The position numbers were made by a program, and so were the translations under genes. Below the pieces are notes generated by a model that saw only the letters and a list, made by a program, of their open reading frames with translations, was not told the origin of the DNA and ran no database searches. From DATAES01 sp036493595 (GTDB lineage: Bacteria; Actinomycetota; Acidimicrobiia; Acidimicrobiales; JACDCH01), in contig DASXPN010000083.1 in assembly GCA_036493595.1 (NCBI GenBank), positions 1 through 20,225 of the forward strand: a DNA stretch of 20,225 bases, given 5' to 3'. Every line of letters starts with the position of its first letter. The stretch's first letter is position 1. Positions 1 to 6,221 of this stretch are shown one piece after another.

Positions 1-276
1 CTCGCCGTGCGCGACGTGCGGGTGCCGGCCAACTGGTCCCGCCGGTTCAAGAATCACCAGGAGAAGCTGAAGTCGGGCGACGTGTACCAGTGCGCCGAGG
101 TCGTCAGAAACCTCGCCGCTCGCCTGCGCACGGCCCAACTCTCGGCCGCGGAGCAGTCGATGTACGCGAAGGCTCGCTACATCCTCATCTCCGAGTTGGC
201 GGTGTCGTGGGACACCGACGACGAAGCCGCCGAGGCTCGCATCGACGAGGTGCTCGGGCTCACGCCCACCAGCTGA
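1..276 (+). CDS. carD: CarD/CdnL-family RNA polymerase-binding regulator, C-terminal part (5' end outside window)
   Basis: The frame is open from base 1 and stops at TGA 274-276, so only the last 91 residues are present. The segment PANWSRRFKNHQEKLKSGD followed by AEVVRNLAAR and the run MYAKARYILISELAV matches the helical C-terminal domain of CarD (mycobacterial CarD has NWSRRYKANLEKLASGD and KARQILVGELAL). In this family the N-terminal Tudor-like domain binds the RNA polymerase beta subunit, and the C-terminal domain contacts the upstream edge of the transcription bubble, stabilising open complexes at rRNA and many other promoters. The tryptophan of NWSRR corresponds to the conserved residue that wedges into the bubble. 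The polymerase-binding half lies upstream of the window. The gene is convergent with the MmcQ-like gene, with only three bases between the stops. Confidence 0.9.
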   Translation, partial: LAVRDVRVPANWSRRFKNHQEKLKSGDVYQCAEVVRNLAARLRTAQLSAAEQSMYAKARYILISELAVSWDTDDEAAEARIDEVLGLTPTS

Positions 277-279
277 AGC

Positions 280-669
280 TCACGCGCCGGCGTCGAGGCG
301 GTCGACCAGCGGCTTTGGTGCGATGACGCGATACGCGTCCTCGCAGATGCCGGCGATCTCGTTCCAATCGAGGTCGACATCGAGCCGCACGCCGAGCCAG
401 CCACGGCCCCCGACGTAGGGCGGGCGGAAGAACCGGTCGGGCTCGGCCTCGATCATCGCCTCCTGCGCACCCGGCGGCGCCGCGCACCACAGGTGCGGGA
501 AGTCGTCGCCGTGGTGCCCGTGGTGCCACAACTGCACGAACGTCTTCTTGTCGCGCACGAACCAGGTCGGTGTGCCGTGGCTCAGCCGCTCGGTGACCTC
601 AGGCAGGGCGAGGCAGATATCGCGCATCCGATCCTCGAGTGACCTCGTGTTCGGCTTCGCCTTCGCCAT
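280..669 (-). CDS. MmcQ/YjbR family protein (DUF419)
   Basis: A 129-residue protein starting at ATG 667-669. The pattern is that of the MmcQ/YjbR fold: an N-terminal helix with LEDRMRDICLALPEVTERLSHG, then TPTWFVRDKKTFVQLW, and a C-terminal half with a conserved RPPYVGGRGWLGVRLD stretch and EIAGICEDAYRVIAPK. Family members are small cytoplasmic proteins with a double-wing fold related to DNA-binding proteins. Their biochemical role is not established, so DNA binding should be read as structural analogy only. The gene lies 29 bases downstream of the YbjN-like gene on the same strand and may be the third gene of that transcript. Length is normal for the family and no lesion is visible. Confidence 0.85.
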   Translation of the reverse strand: MAKAKPNTRSLEDRMRDICLALPEVTERLSHGTPTWFVRDKKTFVQLWHHGHHGDDFPHLWCAAPPGAQEAMIEAEPDRFFRPPYVGGRGWLGVRLDVDLDWNEIAGICEDAYRVIAPKPLVDRLDAGA

Positions 670-698
670 GGGTGCGACGGTACGCGACGCGCCGGCGG

Positions 699-1163
699 TC
701 AGCTTTCGATCGACGCGTACGCGACCGCGGGCTCGGTGCCCCAGACGACCTGCACGACGCCCGGCAGATAGCGATTCATGGCGAGCACGTTCACGTACAC
801 CTGCCGCGCCACCATGTCCGCGGTCAACTCACCGGCCGCGACCGCGACCCCCGTCTTGTAGCGGAGGTCGCCGGTTACGGGAGACAGCTCGAGGTTGCCG
901 ATGGGCATGCCGTAGTTGACGAACGTCATGTAGCCGGCGACCGCGGCCCGTCGGTCGTCGGGCACGGGGCGCGACACCGTCGAGTGCACGACCAGTTGCT
1001 CGACGTCTTTGAACCACAGCACATCGACGAACCACTCGCCGTTCGACCCGCGAAAACCACCGCGCACTGCGGGGGCAGGTGCGTCGTCGAGGACGTTGAC
1101 CTCCCAGTCCTCGCCGGCGAAGAAGTCGGTTACTGCCGCCGGAACGGTCTCAGGCTTGGTCAT
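699..1163 (-). CDS. YbjN domain protein (type III secretion chaperone-like fold), partner of the DUF4157 gene
   Basis: I start this at ATG 1161-1163 (MTKPETV), giving 154 residues. A longer reading from 1190 is possible but would sit fully inside the upstream gene. An AAGG lies four bases before the chosen ATG. The order of elements fits YbjN (PF10722): a strand-rich N-terminal half ending QLVVHSTVSRPVPDD, then AAVAGYMTFVNYG, then a strand pair GNLELSPVTGDLRYKTGV, then the helix LTADMVARQVYVNVLAMNRY. YbjN proteins share a fold with type III secretion chaperones; most have no assigned biochemistry. The start codon overlaps the stop of the DUF4157 gene (TGATG), so the two are probably made in fixed ratio. 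A chaperone, adaptor or immunity role for the large protein is inference from this coupling. Confidence 0.75.
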   Translation of the reverse strand: MTKPETVPAAVTDFFAGEDWEVNVLDDAPAPAVRGGFRGSNGEWFVDVLWFKDVEQLVVHSTVSRPVPDDRRAAVAGYMTFVNYGMPIGNLELSPVTGDLRYKTGVAVAAGELTADMVARQVYVNVLAMNRYLPGVVQVVWGTEPAVAYASIES

Positions 1164-1165
1164 CA
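1161..1165 (-). promoter_or_regulatory. TGATG stop-start overlap coupling the DUF4157 and YbjN-like genes
   Basis: On the minus strand the TGA stop of the large DUF4157 gene (1165-1163) shares its last A with the ATG of the YbjN-like gene (1163-1161). An AAGG four bases upstream lies inside the end of the first gene. This arrangement is typical of translational re-initiation and decides the start of the second gene. Confidence 0.7.
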
Positions 1166-3646
1166 AGCCTTGCGGCCGGTGAGCTTGCACCAGGCGTCGT
1201 AGTCCGTCTTCTTGATGTAGTAGTCGACGCCGCCGGCACGAGCCACGTACGTGACCACCCAGCCGTCTTGGAACGGGTCGAAGTCGAGCATGTCATCCGA
1301 TACCTGGCTCGTGCTGAGCAGTCCGGTCGGATTCTCGTCGATCCAACTGTTGTAGAACGGCACGCCGTCCTTCGTCACAGGGAACTGCGGTGGCTTCGGT
1401 CCACCCGAACCCGACCCCGAAGGTGCGCCGCCGTCGCCGAGCAGGTCTTTCGGAATGGGGGTCGTGCTCGGCGCCGAGAAGTAGTCGTAGTGGGTCTTGC
1501 GTACCCACCAGAACTCGCCGCCGCGCAACCCGGCGATGTTGATCCACTCGCCCGCGGTCTGGTCGATCTTCCAGATGTCGGCGAAGAACGCGGTCTGGTC
1601 GATGGTCCGGTTCGGCTTCTCGCCCGATGCCGGTGGCTTGAAGCCGCCACCGGTACCTGTGTACAGGGGGAGCATCACGCCGGCCTTCTTCGTCGGCTTC
1701 TGCTCCTCCATCGCGTCGTTGACGTCGTCCTCCAGGATGTACCAGTACTTCTTCGGGCCCATCCAGAACGTGAAGACGCCGAAGCGATCCGCGGCTTCGG
1801 GACTGTCGACGGCGACCATGTCGCGGTCCTTGTCGAGCGAGATCTTGCTGTCCGTCGCGAAGTCGGGTCGAACCCCGTAGCGGAACGAGTTCGGCGCGAA
1901 GAAGTGAAGAGTCTGCGTCTTGGCGTTCGGCTTCGGCGTCGCGAACGTCTCCGACTGCGTATCGCGCTTGCCCGCTTCCGCGAGCATCGCCTGCTTCGCC
2001 TTGCCCTTGTCGACGAGATCCTTGTGCTCGTCTTCCTTCGTCGCCTTGCCGCCGACCTTCTTGCCCTTGTCCTTCTTCTTCTCGTCCTCGGCGACCTTCT
2101 CCATGATCGCCTTGTACAAGTTGCCAGGCGTGTACGCGAAGCCGGGCAGCAAGCGGCCGCCCGCAGGGTACGTGCCGCCTCCGGCCTGGAAGATCTCGCG
2201 GGCGAAGGTGGTGCAGTTGTACCCGACGAGGACGTACGGCGGCGGGCTCTGGTAGCGGGTCGCGGCGAGCTCCAATGCCGAGTCGAACTGCTTCTTCGAC
2301 GCGCCGTGCGCGAAGTACGCCGTCATGGCGTCGCCCTCGTGCACGTTGTCGGGGTGGCGGATCTCGCCTTGGCCGAGTGAGACCGGCCCCGCAAAGCCGC
2401 CGTAGTTGTCGCCGCTGTCGTTCATCTCGGCGATCTTCGCCGGCCACATGCCGTAGCTGTAGAGGTCCTTCAGCTCGTTGTCGACGTACGTCTCGAGCCG
2501 GATCCATGTGTGGCCGACGTCGTACATGCCCTCGGTGAACTTGTCGACCTGGGTCTTGATCTCCGCGTCGGTCATCCCGTCGAGGGCACCCTGGTTCTCG
2601 AGCGCCTTCTTGATCAGCCACTCCTTGTCCATCGCGCCGAGCGCAGCGCGACCTTCGGACGAGAAGATCGCCTTGTAGCCCTCGTTGCGCAACGACTTCA
2701 TGTTCTTCAGCCAGTTGGCGTCCTCTTGCGCGACCGCCAGCTTCACCTTGAACTTGTTCGGGGTCTTCGCGAACAGCTTCGGGTTCGACCAGTCGGGGTT
2801 CTCGGACGGGCCTCCGCCCTTGGTCCGCTGCATGTACGTCTGCAGATCGCCCTTCGACATGTTGTCGATGTTCTCGTCCTTGGTCTTCTCCCGAACGTCC
2901 TTGTCGGACTTGCCGAAGAACTGCTTGCGCTTCTCGTTCATCTTCTTGAGGAAGTTGCCCTGGATGCGCCGCTCGGCGAGGCGGGTGGGAACGAGGCTGC
3001 CGTCGAAGCTGCGCGAGATCTTGCGGTGCGCGGACCCGGTCTGTTGGAGCACGTGGGTGAGCTCGTGGGCGAGGAGGTGCTGGCCACCCGGCGAGTGCGG
3101 CTGGAAGGTGCCGCGCCCGAAGTACACGTCGTTGCCGTGGGTGAAGGCGCTGGCGCCGATCGACGCGGCCATCGACGATGCCTTGTCGTCGGTGTGCACG
3201 CGCACCTCACCGAAGTCGACGCCGAACCGCGGCTCGAGGTCGCGGCGCACGGTGTCGGGAAGCGGAGCGCCGCCGCCGCCCTTCACGTACGTCGCCAGAT
3301 CTTTCGTCGCCGCGAAGCTGCCGCGCACGTCTGTGGCGTCGCGCGACGCGCGCGCCTCTGCATGCCCGTCATCTGCGGCTCGCCCCGGTGTCGGAGCGGG
3401 CGGCGTGCGACCACCCATCACGACCGAGGCGATGCGGTCGGCTTCGCGTTCGTACGGATCGTCGGCCGCGCCGACGATGAGCTTGGTCTGCACGAACCGG
3501 TTGGCGGCCTGATTGCCCGCCGTGTGTTGCAGCGTCAGTAACTGCGTCGCCAGGGCGTTCGACTCCCCGTGAGCCTGTTCGCTCCGCGTCTCGAGCTCGT
3601 CGTCGCGCTCGACACCCCGATCTGTCTCGGCGGCCCGCCTAGCCAT
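1163..3646 (-). CDS. DUF4157 (eCIS-core) protein with permuted papain-like region and aromatic C-terminal repeats; putative toxin/effector
   Basis: From ATG 3644-3646 (preceded by GGGGGTGGG; a GTG at 3688 would add 14 residues) this is 827 residues. The N-terminal part carries the element LQHTAGNQAANRFVQTKL and DDPYEREADRIASVVM. It is followed by FGVDFGEVRVHTDDKA and a zinc-protease-like HELTH (H194-H198), which together define the DUF4157/eCIS-core domain common in cargo of extracellular contractile injection systems. Residues about 375-500 hold GHTWIRL (H379), YSYGMWP and GYNCTTFAREIFQAGG (C478). This His-before-Cys order fits a circularly permuted papain/NlpC-P60-like hydrolase. A Lys/Glu-rich linker (about 510-560) leads to three aromatic repeats near 604-640, 680-726 and 782-818. 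There is no signal peptide or membrane segment, and no injection-system structural gene in the window. The domain calls are firm for DUF4157 and tentative for the hydrolase. Confidence 0.8.
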   Translation of the reverse strand: MARRAAETDRGVERDDELETRSEQAHGESNALATQLLTLQHTAGNQAANRFVQTKLIVGAADDPYEREADRIASVVMGGRTPPAPTPGRAADDGHAEARASRDATDVRGSFAATKDLATYVKGGGGAPLPDTVRRDLEPRFGVDFGEVRVHTDDKASSMAASIGASAFTHGNDVYFGRGTFQPHSPGGQHLLAHELTHVLQQTGSAHRKISRSFDGSLVPTRLAERRIQGNFLKKMNEKRKQFFGKSDKDVREKTKDENIDNMSKGDLQTYMQRTKGGGPSENPDWSNPKLFAKTPNKFKVKLAVAQEDANWLKNMKSLRNEGYKAIFSSEGRAALGAMDKEWLIKKALENQGALDGMTDAEIKTQVDKFTEGMYDVGHTWIRLETYVDNELKDLYSYGMWPAKIAEMNDSGDNYGGFAGPVSLGQGEIRHPDNVHEGDAMTAYFAHGASKKQFDSALELAATRYQSPPPYVLVGYNCTTFAREIFQAGGGTYPAGGRLLPGFAYTPGNLYKAIMEKVAEDEKKKDKGKKVGGKATKEDEHKDLVDKGKAKQAMLAEAGKRDTQSETFATPKPNAKTQTLHFFAPNSFRYGVRPDFATDSKISLDKDRDMVAVDSPEAADRFGVFTFWMGPKKYWYILEDDVNDAMEEQKPTKKAGVMLPLYTGTGGGFKPPASGEKPNRTIDQTAFFADIWKIDQTAGEWINIAGLRGGEFWWVRKTHYDYFSAPSTTPIPKDLLGDGGAPSGSGSGGPKPPQFPVTKDGVPFYNSWIDENPTGLLSTSQVSDDMLDFDPFQDGWVVTYVARAGGVDYYIKKTDYDAWCKLTGRKA

Positions 3647-3744
3647 TGAGTTCCCACCCCCGGAATCGTGTCTCGACCAGAGTGGCACACGCGACGCGCA
3701 TGCACGAGCGCGTCTCGCGGCGACGGACGGGCGATCATGGCGTG

Positions 3745-4161
3745 ATGGCGAGTTGGACGTGTCCTGAATGCGCCCGCCAGTTCGGTCGCCGCAACCAGTC
3801 GCACGAATGCGCGCCCGCTATGTCACTCGATGAGTACTTCGCGACCGGACCGGAGCGGGAACGCCCGATCTACGACGCAGTGATGGCCCATCTCGAGACG
3901 CTCGGCCCGATCCATGTCGAGCCGGTCTCGGTCGGCATCTTTCTCAAACGATCGCGGACATTCGCCGAACTGAGGCCGATGGTGCGATGGGTCGCGTTGT
4001 CGTTCCGCCTCAACCGGAACCTCGAGCACTCGAAGATCGCACGGCGGATGAAGGGCTCCGGCGCCGCCGTCTACCTCGTGGTCAACTTGCGTGACCCGGA
4101 CGACGTCGACGACGACGTGCGTGCCTGGCTCACCGAGGCGTACCTCGAGTCACCCGTCTGA
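3745..4161 (+). CDS. DUF5655 domain protein with N-terminal zinc-finger-like motif
   Basis: I start at ATG 3745 (MASWTCPECAR), giving 138 residues; a GTG lies one codon upstream. Longer readings back to 3646 give arginine-rich sequence that looks non-coding and would crowd the divergent DUF4157 gene. The first 30 residues contain CPECARQFGRRNQSHEC, a C-x2-C...H-x-C arrangement that could bind one zinc. The rest, DEYFATGPERERPIYDAVMAHL through VNLRDPDDVDDDVRAWLTEAY, matches the DUF5655 family. These are small cytoplasmic proteins often annotated only as hypothetical, and no reaction is known. The gene is divergent from the DUF4157 gene across about 98 bases and convergent with the SurE-like gene, with seven bases between stops. 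Confidence 0.8.
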   Translation: MASWTCPECARQFGRRNQSHECAPAMSLDEYFATGPERERPIYDAVMAHLETLGPIHVEPVSVGIFLKRSRTFAELRPMVRWVALSFRLNRNLEHSKIARRMKGSGAAVYLVVNLRDPDDVDDDVRAWLTEAYLESPV

Positions 4162-4168
4162 GCCGACC

Positions 4169-5026
4169 TCACGACGCCGGTTGGAGTCCGATCTCGCTCA
4201 GTGTCGTGAAGCCGTCGTGGAAAGCGGCGACATCCGTGGCGGGTGCGGGTTCGGTGGACGTGCAGTCGGCCGGCGCGATCGCGAGGGCCGTCGAGGCGGA
4301 CGCGTCCGGCGCGACTTCGACCTGACCACGGATCGAGGATCCCGCCGCGCACGACGGGACGTTGAGGTTGCTCACCGTCGTTGCCGGACCGTGCGACGCC
4401 TCCAACGCGTCGCGGTGGTCACGCAGCCACGTGATCGCCGCGCCGGCACCGCTCGTGAAGTCGATGACATCACCGAAGCCGGCACTCACCGCGAGTGCCG
4501 GTATCCCCTCTTGCGCCGCGGCCCGGGCTGCACCGACGGTGCCGGAGATGTCGACCACGGGGCCCAGGTTCGGGCCCGCATTGACGCCTGTGATCACGAG
4601 ATCCGGGGGCGACGTGAGGACATTGTGGAGCCCGTAGACGACAGCGTCGGCCGGGAATCCGTCGACCGCGGTCGCGGGATAGCCGCTGGCGGTCGTGGCC
4701 TTTGTCGCCGTCAACGGCCCGGGACTCGTCTTGCCCCCAGTGCCGCTCTGATTCGCGACTGGCGCGACGACGGTGACCTGGATGGCCTGCTCCGCGGTCA
4801 ACGCACGGACGAGTGCATCGATCCCTGGCGCGCCGACGCCGTCGTCGTTGCTGACGAGCACACGCAGGGCGCGACTGGCGCTCGCACTCGCGGGCGCGGC
4901 GGCGGACGAGGCCGACCCGGACGTGGTGGGCGCGGCCGAGGGTGTGCTGTCGCCGCTGCAACTGGTCAGTACCAGCACTACAGCCAGCACGAGTGCCGCG
5001 ACCTTCGGCGGGACGACCACGAGCAA
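4169..5026 (-). CDS. SurE-like 5'/3'-nucleotidase (survival protein SurE family), predicted lipoprotein
   Basis: 285 residues from TTG 5024-5026; a GTG two codons in is an alternative start. The N-terminus is a lipoprotein signal: a hydrophobic stretch VAALVLAVVLVLTSC with a lipobox cysteine at C23, then a Ser/Ala/Thr/Pro-rich spacer to about residue 52. The mature part begins LRVLVSNDDGVGAPGIDAL, the SurE signature with the metal-binding aspartates D61 and D62. It continues with NQSGTG (S94) and VITGVNAGPNLG (N149), matching the other metal ligands of SurE. SurE enzymes are metal-dependent phosphatases acting on nucleoside monophosphates. This one is predicted to be anchored outside the membrane rather than in the cytoplasm where classical SurE acts. 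The catalytic set looks complete. Substrate is unknown; a role in extracellular nucleotide or phosphate scavenging is inference. Confidence 0.85.
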   Translation of the reverse strand: MLVVVPPKVAALVLAVVLVLTSCSGDSTPSAAPTTSGSASSAAAPASASASRALRVLVSNDDGVGAPGIDALVRALTAEQAIQVTVVAPVANQSGTGGKTSPGPLTATKATTASGYPATAVDGFPADAVVYGLHNVLTSPPDLVITGVNAGPNLGPVVDISGTVGAARAAAQEGIPALAVSAGFGDVIDFTSGAGAAITWLRDHRDALEASHGPATTVSNLNVPSCAAGSSIRGQVEVAPDASASTALAIAPADCTSTEPAPATDVAAFHDGFTTLSEIGLQPAS

Positions 5027-5056
5027 GCTTTCTAGTGTCTCCGGTGCCGGCGGGCG

Positions 5057-5063
5057 AAGGAGG
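5057..5063 (+). promoter_or_regulatory. Shine-Dalgarno AAGGAGG setting a TTG start
   Basis: AAGGAGG is followed by a seven-base spacer and TTG 5071-5073. It is the strongest ribosome-binding site seen in the window. It shows that the phosphoribosyltransferase starts at TTG 5071 rather than at the upstream ATG 4942, which lies inside the divergent surE-like gene. Confidence 0.85.
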
Positions 5064-5070
5064 TCCGCAG

Positions 5071-5715
5071 TTGACGTTCGAGAATCGGGAGGACGCGGGT
5101 CGCAGGTTGGCGGACCGGTTGTCGTCGTGGAGGGACGACGACGTCGTCGTTCTGGGCTTACCGCGCGGTGGTGTGCCTGTCGCGTTCGAGGTCGCGCTCG
5201 CGCTCGATGCCGCCCTCGACGTCATCATCGTTCGGAAGCTGGGGGTGCCGACACAGCCCGAGCTCGGCATGGGCGCCCTCGGCGAGGACGGCATCCGCGT
5301 GTTGAACCCCGACATCATCGACATCGCGCGCGTGACTGACCGTGACCTCGAGGAAGTCGAGCAACGCGAGCGAGCGGAGGTGGCGCGACGGTCGAACGAG
5401 TTCCGCGGCGCACGGCCACGCGTAGCGCTCCGCGACCGTTCGGTGATCATCGTCGACGACGGCATCGCCACCGGCTCCACCGTGCGGGCCGCATGTGCCG
5501 TTGCCCGGGCGCACGGGGCGCGGCGCGTCACCGTCGCAACCCCGGTCGCACCTGCGGGTGTCGTGCACGAGTTGGCGGGTTACGCCGACGACGTCGTCGC
5601 GCTCGAAACGCCCGACCACTTCTTCGCCATCGGTCAGTGGTACGACGACTTCACCCAGACCCCCGACCGGCTGGTGACCGAGCTGCTGGAGCGCGCGGCC
5701 GAGCGCGAGAGGTGA
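5071..5715 (+). CDS. Phosphoribosyltransferase family protein
   Basis: 214 residues from TTG 5071, fixed by a perfect AAGGAGG seven bases upstream. The PRPP-binding loop is clear: VIIVDDGIATGST with D129, D130 and the T134-G-S-T137 phosphate loop. The N-terminal part VVVLGLPRGGVPVAFEVA and VIIVRKLGVPTQPELGMGAL is typical of the stand-alone phosphoribosyltransferases of about 215 residues that are common in actinobacteria and often encoded near stress or phosphate genes. Their base substrate is not defined. The C-terminal stretch ETPDHFFAIGQWYDDFTQ is also characteristic of this subgroup. It is cytoplasmic. The gene is divergent from the surE-like gene across 44 bases; a functional link between a nucleotide phosphatase and a PRPP enzyme is tempting but unproven. 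Its stop codon lies in the promoter region of the downstream marR gene. Confidence 0.88.
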   Translation: MTFENREDAGRRLADRLSSWRDDDVVVLGLPRGGVPVAFEVALALDAALDVIIVRKLGVPTQPELGMGALGEDGIRVLNPDIIDIARVTDRDLEEVEQRERAEVARRSNEFRGARPRVALRDRSVIIVDDGIATGSTVRAACAVARAHGARRVTVATPVAPAGVVHELAGYADDVVALETPDHFFAIGQWYDDFTQTPDRLVTELLERAAERER

Positions 5716-5730
5716 CCACCGCAGAGATTG

Positions 5731-5743
5731 TTCGGTAACCTAA
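5731..5743 (+). promoter_or_regulatory. Leaderless marR promoter with overlapping palindrome (candidate MarR operator)
   Basis: TTCGGT-A-ACCTAA is an imperfect palindrome (five of six pairs, perfect GGTAACC core). It contains a -10 element TAACCT (5736-5741) that ends six bases before ATG 5748. A GTGACC at 5712-5717 could be the -35 with an 18-base spacer. No Shine-Dalgarno precedes the ATG, so a leaderless transcript is likely. A MarR dimer on this palindrome would block its own promoter. Confidence 0.55.
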
Positions 5744-5747
5744 CGAT

Positions 5748-6221
5748 ATGGGAACCGAACTGGTTGACTCGTCCGGAGCGGACGAGCTGGCGGCGATCCG
5801 GGGCCTCGCGTTCGGCGCCCGCATGGTCGAGCGGGCGCTCGAGGACATGACGTTGCCGCAGTTCCGGGTGTTGCTGTTGATCGCGTCGTCGCCCGAACGG
5901 GCGAGCCGGGTGGCCGAGAAGGCTGCGGTGTCGCGTCCGTCGCTCACCGGTCTGCTCGACGGGCTGGAGCAACGCGGGTGGGTGCGACGGGCCGGCGTCG
6001 ACGGCGATCGCCGCGGCGTGAGCCTCGAGGTGACGCCCGCGGGCAACGCCGCGCTGCGCGATGCGCAAGCGGCGACCGTCGATCGGCTGCAGCACATCCT
6101 CGCCGAGTTGCCGCGACCCGAGCGCGACGACGTGCTCAGGGGTCTGGCGACGTTGAGCGACGCGTTCGCCGCCGCGAGAGCGGCCGGTGCCGCCGAAGCG
6201 GCGGGACGGGCGCGCCCATGA
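5748..6221 (+). CDS. MarR family transcriptional regulator
   Basis: 157 residues from ATG 5748, a start that fits a leaderless transcript. The winged helix-turn-helix core is recognisable: LPQFRVLLLIASSPERASRVA (about residues 36-56), recognition region AVSRPSLTGLLDGLEQRGWVRR, and wing GVDGDRRGVSLEVTPAGNA. MarR proteins are dimeric repressors that release DNA on binding small molecules, often antibiotics or phenolic compounds. The ATGA overlap with the ABC exporter gene (TGA 6219-6221, ATG 6218-6220) indicates translational coupling, so the regulator very likely controls this exporter and itself. The C-terminus is Ala-rich. The inducing ligand cannot be read from the sequence. Confidence 0.92.
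   Translation: MGTELVDSSGADELAAIRGLAFGARMVERALEDMTLPQFRVLLLIASSPERASRVAEKAAVSRPSLTGLLDGLEQRGWVRRAGVDGDRRGVSLEVTPAGNAALRDAQAATVDRLQHILAELPRPERDDVLRGLATLSDAFAAARAAGAAEAAGRARP

Noticed and set aside
1293..2621. Long minus-strand open frame of 442 residues inside the DUF4157 gene
   Set aside because: Arg/Gly-rich composition with no domain pattern. It is an alternate-frame shadow typical of high-G+C coding DNA, and the overlapping DUF4157 frame has clear motifs.
3053..3067. HELTH taken as proof of an active metalloprotease
   Set aside because: HExxH is part of the DUF4157 signature. A third zinc ligand cannot be placed with confidence, so activity is not claimed.
2510..3541. Plus-strand open frame of 343 residues antisense to the DUF4157 gene
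   Set aside because: Leu/Arg/Val-rich antisense shadow without recognisable motifs or a ribosome-binding site.
4470..5531. Minus-strand open frame of 353 residues across surE-like and phosphoribosyltransferase genes
   Set aside because: It spans two well-supported divergent genes and has Arg/Ser-rich sequence with no family resemblance.
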